A stretch of DNA of 64,000 bases from Thermoguttaceae bacterium (GTDB lineage Bacteria > Planctomycetota > Planctomycetia > Pirellulales > Thermoguttaceae): assembly GCA_017405595.1 (NCBI GenBank), contig JAFRAC010000013.1, positions 62,001 to 126,000 of the forward strand, in the 5' to 3' direction. This document shows positions 57,408 to 64,000 of this stretch, piece by piece. Positions within the stretch are counted from its first letter, which is position 1. Each line of letters begins with the position of its first letter. The notes under the pieces are model-generated. The model did not search any database and was not told where the DNA came from. It was given only the letters and a program-made list of their open reading frames with translations. Made by a program: the position numbers and the translations under genes.

Positions 57408-57470
57408 CTCAAAAACGAACCTTTCGGCCCTTAGCACAAAACGTTCCGATTTTCTGACAAGGAAACATTT

Positions 57471-59099
57471 ATGGGATCCAGTCCTCGTAATACGTACAAG
57501 GTTCTCTACCAGCAGCTTCAGAAAGAATTCCGTTCCGGAGCGGCCGGCCTCGCCGGCGACCGCGAAGTGCTGGTGGTGCTGATTTACTCGGCCCTCCTCG
57601 AAAACACCCCGGCGGCCGCGGCCGTCAAAGCGTTCGAAAAGATCGAAGATTCCTTTATCGACTGGAACGAACTGCGCGTTTCCACAGCCGGAGAGCTGTG
57701 CGAAATGCTCCCGATGCTTCATTCGCCGCGCAACAACTGCGAGCGGATGCGCCAGACGCTCCAATCGGTCTTTCAAGCCACTTACAATTTCGACCTGGAA
57801 CAGTGGCGTGAAAAGGGGGAAGACGCGTTTCGCGAATATCTCGCTTCGATTCCCTTTGTGACGCGGTTTATGGCCGATTTCACCGTCAGTACCGTTTACC
57901 GTAAAAACGAAATTCCCCTCGACGAAGGGGCTCTGCGCGTTTTGCGCCTGCTCGAACTGGTCGATATCGACGAGGAAAACCACGAAACGGCCGTCGGGCT
58001 CAAACGCGCCTTTTCGAAAAGCGAAGCGGCCTCGTTCGCCGCCCTCCTCCATGAACTCGGGGCGATGCTGATGGACGAGTCCACCGCCGCCAAAGCGATG
58101 AAAATTTTAAAGGCGGTCGATCCGGCTTCCGCAAAACGGAGCTTTATCCCGATGGTCGAGGAAGAAGAGAAAGACCCCTTCAAAATCGCTCGGGAGATTG
58201 CCAGTGTACGGCGCAATAACACGATGAAAATCAACTACGAAGCCGACATTGAAGACGGCGACGACGACGATTTCTCTTCCGAAGAGCCGTCCCTCGAAAC
58301 ACAGATTCCGTATGAGGGGGACGAAGAGGAGAACGCCGGATTTGACCGGGAAAGCGACAGCCCGGTTCCGGGCGACAAGATGAAGAAACCGAAGAAGGTC
58401 AGGGAACCGGTATTGCCGGACGAGCCGGAAAAGCCCGCCGCCCCCGAACCGGAAACGGAACCGAAGCCCGCCAAGAGCCCCAAGGCCTCTCCGGCCGGGA
58501 AGCAGCCCGCCGAAGAGAAGAAACCTTCGGCAAAGAAAAAGCCTGCAGCCGAAACGAAACCGCCGGCAGCGAAAGCGGCGCCGGCCGAAAAGAAACCGGC
58601 CGGCAGGAAGAGCTCTCTCCCCGGGAAGAACGCCGCCGCGAAAGAGAAAGCGCCGGCCGGAAAAAAGGCGCCGGCCGAAACGAAGAAATCCGCCAAGGCG
58701 AAGGGACCGGCCGAAACCCCCAAGACCGGGATCAGGAAAACCGCCCCGCCGAAAGGCGTTCCGGAAAAACCGGCCAAAAAAGAGGGAAAATCCTCCGCGG
58801 TAAAGGTCCTGAAAAAGAGAAGCGCAAGCCTGACCCCCAAAGTGTCCCCCGCCAAACCGGTGCGGAAAAAGGGAAGCGTCCCTGCCGGCAAGCCGTCGGC
58901 CGCTCCCAAGGCGCCGGCGAAAAGGGGCGCCAGGGAGACGGGGAAGGCTGCCGTCAAAAAAGAGCCGGCCAAAGCCGTCCTCCTCAAGAAGAAGCCCGCC
59001 GCAAAAGGAACAAAGGCCGCGGCGCCCGCGTCCAAATCCGCCGTAAAGTCCGCCGCCAAAAAGAAGGGCGCTTCCGCGAAATCATCAGCAAAGAAATAA
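57471..59099 (+). CDS. EndoIII-like helical protein with histone H1-like tail
   Basis: A 542-residue protein. Residues 1-190 have the helical pattern of HhH-GPD base-excision proteins: VLVVLIYSALLENT, FIDWNELRVSTAGELCEML, QTLQSVFQATYNFDLEQW, then IPFVTRFMADF and IPLDEGALRVLRLLELVD. The catalytic Asp position is kept but the EndoIII lysine (LPGVGRKTA) is not, and no FeS-cluster cysteines are seen, so a glycosylase activity is doubtful. An acidic stretch (220-300) follows, then about 240 residues rich in Lys, Ala and Pro like histone H1 (KKPAAETKPPAAKAAPAEK). It probably binds DNA and possibly nucleoprotein. ATG 57471 has AAGGAA upstream. Confidence 0.65.
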   Translation: MGSSPRNTYKVLYQQLQKEFRSGAAGLAGDREVLVVLIYSALLENTPAAAAVKAFEKIEDSFIDWNELRVSTAGELCEMLPMLHSPRNNCERMRQTLQSVFQATYNFDLEQWREKGEDAFREYLASIPFVTRFMADFTVSTVYRKNEIPLDEGALRVLRLLELVDIDEENHETAVGLKRAFSKSEAASFAALLHELGAMLMDESTAAKAMKILKAVDPASAKRSFIPMVEEEEKDPFKIAREIASVRRNNTMKINYEADIEDGDDDDFSSEEPSLETQIPYEGDEEENAGFDRESDSPVPGDKMKKPKKVREPVLPDEPEKPAAPEPETEPKPAKSPKASPAGKQPAEEKKPSAKKKPAAETKPPAAKAAPAEKKPAGRKSSLPGKNAAAKEKAPAGKKAPAETKKSAKAKGPAETPKTGIRKTAPPKGVPEKPAKKEGKSSAVKVLKKRSASLTPKVSPAKPVRKKGSVPAGKPSAAPKAPAKRGARETGKAAVKKEPAKAVLLKKKPAAKGTKAAAPASKSAVKSAAKKKGASAKSSAKK

Positions 59100-59126
59100 C
59101 CATATCACCGAGAGAAGGAGTTTTTT

Positions 59127-59882
59127 ATGTCAGGCCATTCCCACTGGGCAGGTATTAAACACAAGAAAGCGCTCGTCGACGCCAAACGGGGCAAGCTCTG
59201 GAGTAAACTCGCCAAAGCGATCATCGTCGCCGCGAAACACGGCGGGGGCGATCCGGCGAACAACATTCGTCTTCGAACCGCCATCGAGGAAGCCAAAGCG
59301 GTTTCGCTTCCGAAAGACAACATTGCCCGCGCGATCAAACGCGGAACCGGCGAAGGGGAATCGGTCGAATTCGAAGAACTCCTCTACGAAGGCTACGGTC
59401 CGCACGGCGTGGCGGTCATGGCATCGAGTCTGACCGACAACCGCAACCGCACGGCGCCCGAAATCCGGAAGATTTTCGAGGTGCACGGCGGCAAGCTCGG
59501 CGCCACCGGCTGCGTGGGCTGGAACTTCGACAAAAAGGGCGTCTTCTTCATTCCGAAAGACCAGATCGACGAAGAGAAGCTGATGGAAGTGGCGCTCGAA
59601 GCCGGCGCCGACGATATTGAAGACCAGGGAGAAGGTTTCCAGGTGACCTGTTCGCCCGATGTGTACGACACGGTTGCCGAAGCGATCGAAGCCGCCGGTC
59701 TCCATCCCGAAAGTTCCGAAATCACCATGGTTCCGCGCGACACCGTCGACATCACCGACCTGTCCGCCGCCCGTTCGGTCATGCGCCTGATCGACGCGCT
59801 CGACGAACACGAAGATATCCAGACCGTCTCGTCGAATGTCAACATCCCCGACGAGATCATGCAGCAGCTCGAAGAAGAGTAA
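59127..59882 (+). CDS. YebC/PmpR-family regulatory protein
   Basis: A 251-residue protein of the YebC family: SGHSHWAGIKHKKALVDAKR at the N-terminus, GGGDPANNIRLRTAIEEAK, LPKDNIARAIKRGTGEGE, and ENRNRTAPEIR-like TDNRNRTAPEIRKIF. Some members are transcription regulators, others have been tied to translation of proline-rich proteins. A ribosome site AAGGAG precedes the ATG. Same transcript as the EndoIII-like gene (27 bp) and comEC (17 bp). Confidence 0.95.
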   Translation: MSGHSHWAGIKHKKALVDAKRGKLWSKLAKAIIVAAKHGGGDPANNIRLRTAIEEAKAVSLPKDNIARAIKRGTGEGESVEFEELLYEGYGPHGVAVMASSLTDNRNRTAPEIRKIFEVHGGKLGATGCVGWNFDKKGVFFIPKDQIDEEKLMEVALEAGADDIEDQGEGFQVTCSPDVYDTVAEAIEAAGLHPESSEITMVPRDTVDITDLSAARSVMRLIDALDEHEDIQTVSSNVNIPDEIMQQLEEE

Positions 59883-59899
59883 CCCTCTCCCCTCTCGAA

Positions 59900-62518
59900 A
59901 TGGCCGGTGCGCAGGAATCCCGTTTTCCGGGGCGGATTTCCCTCCCCCTTCGGGTCAGCAACCCTTTGGCGGTCTGTTTTGTTCCCGCGGCCGGCGGCGT
60001 TTTTCTGGACGCCCTCATCGCCCCCCCGGTTCGTCTCTGGGGGGGCTTTTTTCTTGTTTTCCTGTTCCTCTCCCTCTTCACGCTCGCCGCGGCAAGCCGG
60101 CGCCCCCCAAGCGCCGTCTGTCACACCGCGGCCGCGATATTCTTTTGCGGCGTGATCTTCTCGTTCTTCGGGTTTTGGCACCAGGTGCGCTGGTCCTTCT
60201 TTCCCGAAAACGACATCGCGTTTCTGGCACCCGCCGACAGGGCCCCGGCCGCGGTCGAAGGGGTCATTCGCACTACCCCGGTCTATACCGAAGGGGGTCC
60301 GAACGGAAACGGAACGACCGCGGCGGAAGTCAGAACGGTCCGCATCCAAAACAAAGGGGAATGGTCCGATACCGTCGGCACCATCCAGGTGCGGTGCGAG
60401 GGGGATTACACCTCTTACCGTATCGGGGACGCGGTCAGGGTGGTCGGGAAAATCTCGCATATCCGGGAAGCGGAGAATCCGGGCCAGTTCGACCGCGCGT
60501 TCCGGGCCCGCACCCGCCGGATTCTCGTTCAGATGAACGGCGCGGCCTTCCAAAAAACAGAACGGACTGCGGCGATGCCCCGTTACCGGATTCTCCGGTG
60601 TATCGAGACGGTCCGGCTCGCCGCGCGGGACCTGTTCGCCCGGCGCCTTTCCCCGAAAAACAGCGCGGTCGCCTCGGCCGTCATCCTCGGGCTCCGCGGC
60701 GGACTCGACGAGGAGACACTGGAAATGTTCCGCCGGACCGGAACCGCCCATCTGATTTCCGTTTCGGGGCTGCACGTCTCGCTGGTGGCGCTCTTTTTGT
60801 TTCTCGTCATTCGGGCGGCGTCGGTTCCGGTCTGGGCGAAAACCGTCTTTCCGGCGGCGGCGATCCTCGGCTACGTTCTGCTTGCCGGCGCGCAGCCTCC
60901 CGCGGTGCGCGCGGCGGTCCTCTTCTGGGTTTTGTGTCTGTCGGCGCTTTTCCGGCGCAAGGCGGCGCTGCTCAATTCCTTCGCCGCCTCGGCGCTGATC
61001 CTCCTGCTGGCCAATCCCTCAAACCTCTTTTTGCCCGGGGTCCATTTCTCCTTTCTGGCCACCGGCGTTTTCCTTTGGTTTCTCGCGCCCGAGGCGGCCT
61101 CTCCCCGTTCAAGGCGCAAACCGCTTTTCGTTCTGCGCCTTCAGGCGCGGATCCGCCTCGTGCATCTGCAGTATCGAAACCGTCCGCTCGCCGCCATCCT
61201 CTTTCACGCGGCGGAAAAACTCGGCACGGTTCTGCTGAGGATCACCGCGGCGTCGCTGGTCATTGAATTCATCCTTCTGCCCGCGATTCTCACACATCTG
61301 CACATGTGTACTCCCCTCTCCTTTCTCATTAACCCGATCATCTGGATTCCATTCGAAGCGGCGCTGATCTCAGCCCTCTTCCTTCTCCTTTTCGGATCGG
61401 TTCCGCTATTGGGCGGCTTTTTCGCGTTTTTGGCCAACGGCGCGTTTTCTCTTCTGGAAGCCCTGCTGAACTTTTCCCAGCAGGTGCCGTGCGCATGGCT
61501 AAAACTTCCCGGCCCCTCGATCTGGTGGACAGCCGGTTTTTATCTTCCGTTCCTCTTCTGGACCCTCTTCCCAAGCCGGCGTCCCCGGCTTCGGGTCATC
61601 TTTCTCTTTGCCGGCCTCTGGCTCGCGGCCGGCATCGCGGTTTCCGAAGCCGCAAATCTTCGGGCGCGAAACCGCGGACGGGTCGAGGCGGAAATCCTCT
61701 CGGTCGGCCACGGAGGAGCGAATCTGCTCCTTTTCCCGGACAAAACGGCTCTTTTCGATTGCGGAACGGTGGGAGAAGGCTCCTGGGCCGGAAACATTGT
61801 CCAGGGAGCTCTCTTCGCCAAAGGCCGCAAAACGATCGACCTTCTCCTTCTTTCCCACGCCGATGCGGACCACTACAACGGGGTCGCGGAACTGCTGAAA
61901 TCGGTACGCGTCAGACGTGTTGCGGTTCCGCCGGACTTTTTTCAGGACCCCAGTCCTCTTTTAGCGGAACTCCACGGAGAGCTCGAAAAAAGAAAGATTC
62001 CGGTCGTCACCGTCGGCAAAGGGGACAGCCTCGCCCCCTACGGTTTCGCCGGGCTGACGATCCTCCATCCGGAAAAGGAGACTCATTACAGTAACACAAA
62101 CGCTTCGAGTCTCGTTCTTCTTTTCGAGGCTCACGGCAGGCGGATTCTCCTGGCCGGCGATCTTGACGTCGAGCCGCTCCCCGCATTTTTAACCGCACCG
62201 GCCGAACCGTACGATCTTGTGACCCTGCCGCACCACGGGGGACATTCCCAATGCACCGAACCGCTGATCAAAGAGGGCGCCACCCGGTGGGCGGTGGCCA
62301 GCGAGGTCTCGGGACGGATCTCCGAAAAAACCGTATCGGTCTGGAAATCGTGGAACCCGGATCTTCTGTTTCTCTGCACCGGCGACTCGGGCGCGGTCAC
62401 CGTGCGTATCGAAAAGGAGAAGGGCCGAAACGAAGAAAAAGGATCGTTTACTCTGAGGCCGTATCGCTTTCCGGCCCGGCCGCCTCAGAGCTTTCCGGAA
62501 CCGGTTCGGCCGCGTTGA
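59900..62518 (+). CDS. comEC: ComEC/Rec2-type DNA uptake channel protein
   Basis: An 872-residue inner-membrane protein for transport of single-stranded DNA in transformation. The N-terminal hydrophobic region and soluble OB-like domain (about 100-200) are followed by the Competence domain with many helices (GTAHLISVSGLHVSLVALFL, then several Leu-rich segments to about 590). The C-terminal MBL domain has LSVGHGGANLLLF, LLLSHADADHYNG and PHHGGHSQC, the presumed nuclease site. The start follows yebC by 17 bases. Its last 71 bases overlap the convergent gene ending at 62448. No other com genes in the window. Confidence 0.9.
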   Translation: MAGAQESRFPGRISLPLRVSNPLAVCFVPAAGGVFLDALIAPPVRLWGGFFLVFLFLSLFTLAAASRRPPSAVCHTAAAIFFCGVIFSFFGFWHQVRWSFFPENDIAFLAPADRAPAAVEGVIRTTPVYTEGGPNGNGTTAAEVRTVRIQNKGEWSDTVGTIQVRCEGDYTSYRIGDAVRVVGKISHIREAENPGQFDRAFRARTRRILVQMNGAAFQKTERTAAMPRYRILRCIETVRLAARDLFARRLSPKNSAVASAVILGLRGGLDEETLEMFRRTGTAHLISVSGLHVSLVALFLFLVIRAASVPVWAKTVFPAAAILGYVLLAGAQPPAVRAAVLFWVLCLSALFRRKAALLNSFAASALILLLANPSNLFLPGVHFSFLATGVFLWFLAPEAASPRSRRKPLFVLRLQARIRLVHLQYRNRPLAAILFHAAEKLGTVLLRITAASLVIEFILLPAILTHLHMCTPLSFLINPIIWIPFEAALISALFLLLFGSVPLLGGFFAFLANGAFSLLEALLNFSQQVPCAWLKLPGPSIWWTAGFYLPFLFWTLFPSRRPRLRVIFLFAGLWLAAGIAVSEAANLRARNRGRVEAEILSVGHGGANLLLFPDKTALFDCGTVGEGSWAGNIVQGALFAKGRKTIDLLLLSHADADHYNGVAELLKSVRVRRVAVPPDFFQDPSPLLAELHGELEKRKIPVVTVGKGDSLAPYGFAGLTILHPEKETHYSNTNASSLVLLFEAHGRRILLAGDLDVEPLPAFLTAPAEPYDLVTLPHHGGHSQCTEPLIKEGATRWAVASEVSGRISEKTVSVWKSWNPDLLFLCTGDSGAVTVRIEKEKGRNEEKGSFTLRPYRFPARPPQSFPEPVRPR

Positions 62519-63986
62519 GGCCGCCTGCGCCGGGCTCTTCCTCCGCCGGCTCGGGGTCTTCCGGGGTTTTCGTGTATTTCTTCACATAGAGCCGAAGCGC
62601 GTGCAGCGTAACCGAAATGGCCTCCACCTCTTTCGGGGAAAGGCTCCAAATCGGATCGGTTTTCGGGTTGTAGAACTGCGCCAGTGTCAGCGCCAGATGA
62701 TAAATCGACTTGCGGAGCGACTGCGAATTGACCGGAAAACGTTCGGACGCCGCCAGATGCCACCGCAGGAAATGGCCGTTCACCAGCAGCATGTCGGCCG
62801 CCGAACTGATCTTCCGTCCGGAAAGAAAACGCGTTTCCCGAAGGCCGGCATCGTTCAGCCCGTCGAGCGCGCGGCGGTAGACGGTCTTCAGATTCTCATC
62901 AATCCGTTCGAGCAGATCGCGCAGCTGCGGATCGCCGTTCCCCTTCCTTGTTTCGCGGTAAAGCCGGTCCGAAAGGTAGGCAAGGCCGAGAAGGCGGTTC
63001 ACCGATTCGCTCCGGTTCCAGTAGACGGGCCGGTTCAGCTCGTATTCGGCAAGCGCGGCCAGTGTGACCGGTTCTCCGAACGCGTTCTGCCATACACGGT
63101 GAATATCGTCGAGATAAAACGAGAGAGCGACCGCCATCATCGAGAGATCTTCGTGGAACGTCATCTGTTTCATTTCCGATTCCATCAGATCCCGAACGGT
63201 CATCGTCCGGCCGGGATTAGCTTTGATCTCGTAGCCGAGCGAGACGTTCGCCATCGCCAAAGAGGCGAGCAGCTCTCCGCGTGTCTGCTGATAGCCGTAC
63301 CCGATCCGGGGAACGAGGAGATCCCCGGCAGGATTAAAGATCCGCCGCTGGCCGATCGGCAGATTCCAGCAGAGGAGACCGACCGCATAAGCCGGTTCCG
63401 CCGGAGGCTGAACCTTTCCGTTTTTCGGAACCGACTGCGCCTGACCGCCCGTTTGGCAGAGGAACTGCGTATCGATACCGTACGGCACCGTCATTTTCAG
63501 CACGGTTGCCGGAGTCAGGTCGCTGTTCACCAGAACGGTGTGGGGGGACCAGAGGTCCAGCTGCCGCGTCAGCGCGCTGAGCAGCACATCGGGAGCGGGA
63601 ACCTCCTGCGGTTTGACAACGCCGTTATCCCGCCGGTTCCGGTGCGAGACATCGACCACCGGCGGAGGATTGTTCGGACCGTACGGCTGACCGTCCCCCG
63701 CTCCGAATTGCGAAAGGAGAGGGGAATCGTAGGGGAGAATCGTTCCGGAAAGAGAGTTCAGGTCACCGCCGGGCGGGACCGGTATCGGGTCGCCCGAAAT
63801 CGGCATTCCCTGAATCACCGACCCTTCCTGGATCATCGGATAGGGAGCCGGAGAGATGATCTGACCGCCGTAAAACCCCGTCCCGGGCGGGAAGGCGCCC
63901 CCGCCGGTCTGAGCCGACAGAAAGGCTCCCCCCTGCGGCAGCAGGATAAGGGCACAGACGATCGCACAACGAACCAACCGGCACAT
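62448..63986 (-). CDS. Exported protein of unknown function
   Basis: A 512-residue protein with a signal peptide (about 1-25, RCAIVCALILLPQGGAFLSA). A Pro/Gly-rich region lies to about 120, then a mostly helical domain (about 130-475): QLDLWSPHTVLVNSD, YGYQQTRGELLASLAMANVS, LRKSIYHLALTLAQFYNP. The C-terminal 35 residues are Glu/Pro/Ala/Ser-rich. GAGGAAAAT precedes the ATG. I do not recognise the family. It overlaps comEC tail-to-tail by 71 bases. Confidence 0.65.
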   Translation of the reverse strand: MCRLVRCAIVCALILLPQGGAFLSAQTGGGAFPPGTGFYGGQIISPAPYPMIQEGSVIQGMPISGDPIPVPPGGDLNSLSGTILPYDSPLLSQFGAGDGQPYGPNNPPPVVDVSHRNRRDNGVVKPQEVPAPDVLLSALTRQLDLWSPHTVLVNSDLTPATVLKMTVPYGIDTQFLCQTGGQAQSVPKNGKVQPPAEPAYAVGLLCWNLPIGQRRIFNPAGDLLVPRIGYGYQQTRGELLASLAMANVSLGYEIKANPGRTMTVRDLMESEMKQMTFHEDLSMMAVALSFYLDDIHRVWQNAFGEPVTLAALAEYELNRPVYWNRSESVNRLLGLAYLSDRLYRETRKGNGDPQLRDLLERIDENLKTVYRRALDGLNDAGLRETRFLSGRKISSAADMLLVNGHFLRWHLAASERFPVNSQSLRKSIYHLALTLAQFYNPKTDPIWSLSPKEVEAISVTLHALRLYVKKYTKTPEDPEPAEEEPGAGGLNAAEPVPESSEAAGPESDTASE

Positions 63987-64000
63987 ATTTTCCTCTCGGA

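Overview
The window is a GC-rich bacterial chromosome segment that I read as Planctomycetota, most likely a Pirellulales/Thermoguttaceae-like lineage (inference). The main evidence is three secreted proteins that begin with the planctomycete-type FESLEDRxLLA motif and carry dockerin-like EF-hand repeats. Supporting evidence is an oversized signal peptidase I with an inserted CxxC/CxxC pair, a Cys-containing exported protein of a type I recall only from planctomycetes, and Tat-exported Gfo/Idh/MocA proteins. I found no rRNA, tRNA or CRISPR array. TTG and GTG starts are common (AsmA-like protein, FHA kinase, IF-2, RbfA, one Gfo/Idh/MocA protein).

Layout. 1-4.6 kb is an accessory stretch: two tandem YbjN-like genes, an 880-bp gene-free region, an AT-richer dinD gene between degenerate direct repeats, an ISL3-type transposase remnant and an acidic orphan. 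4.6-12.3 kb encodes secreted proteins: a GH39-like glycosidase, two anchored paralogs, and two tandem FESLEDR proteins that share an N-terminal half but end in a nuclease/phosphatase fold or a phage-tail-type lysozyme. 12.3-21.8 kb holds an AsmA-like giant, phosphoglucomutase, and a minus-strand sugar cluster (AraA/FucI-like isomerase plus two Gfo/Idh/MocA proteins, one resembling GH109). 22.3-38.5 kb is mostly housekeeping on the + strand: an exported orphan, dnaA with a candidate origin, lepB, serS, a small membrane protein, trkA, a TPR lipoprotein, an FHA-GAF histidine kinase, a GT2 glycosyltransferase, uxaC, a CBM9-like protein and recG. 38.5-41.7 kb is the minus-strand operon hslV-hslU-hemH. 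42.1-46.6 kb has a large beta-helix surface protein convergent with a Tat-exported metallo-beta-lactamase-fold protein. 47-52 kb holds dhaK, dhaL, an exported orphan and lsrF. 52.2-62.5 kb is the nusA-infB-rbfA translation operon, continued by an EndoIII-like protein with a histone H1-like tail, yebC and comEC; a convergent exported orphan closes the window.

How the genes fit together. Sugar genes (GH39-like, isomerase, Gfo/Idh/MocA, uxaC, CBM9-like, pgm, dhaKL/lsrF) suggest a polysaccharide- and uronate-using heterotroph. The FESLEDR proteins look like a modular surface system in which a common export/dockerin/sandwich module carries different C-terminal activities. The most unusual items are that shared-module pair, the EndoIII-like/H1-tail fusion in the nusA operon, the GH109-like protein lacking the EKP lysine, and the DhaKL-LsrF association without DhaM. 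Function calls rest on motifs read by eye; no database search was run.
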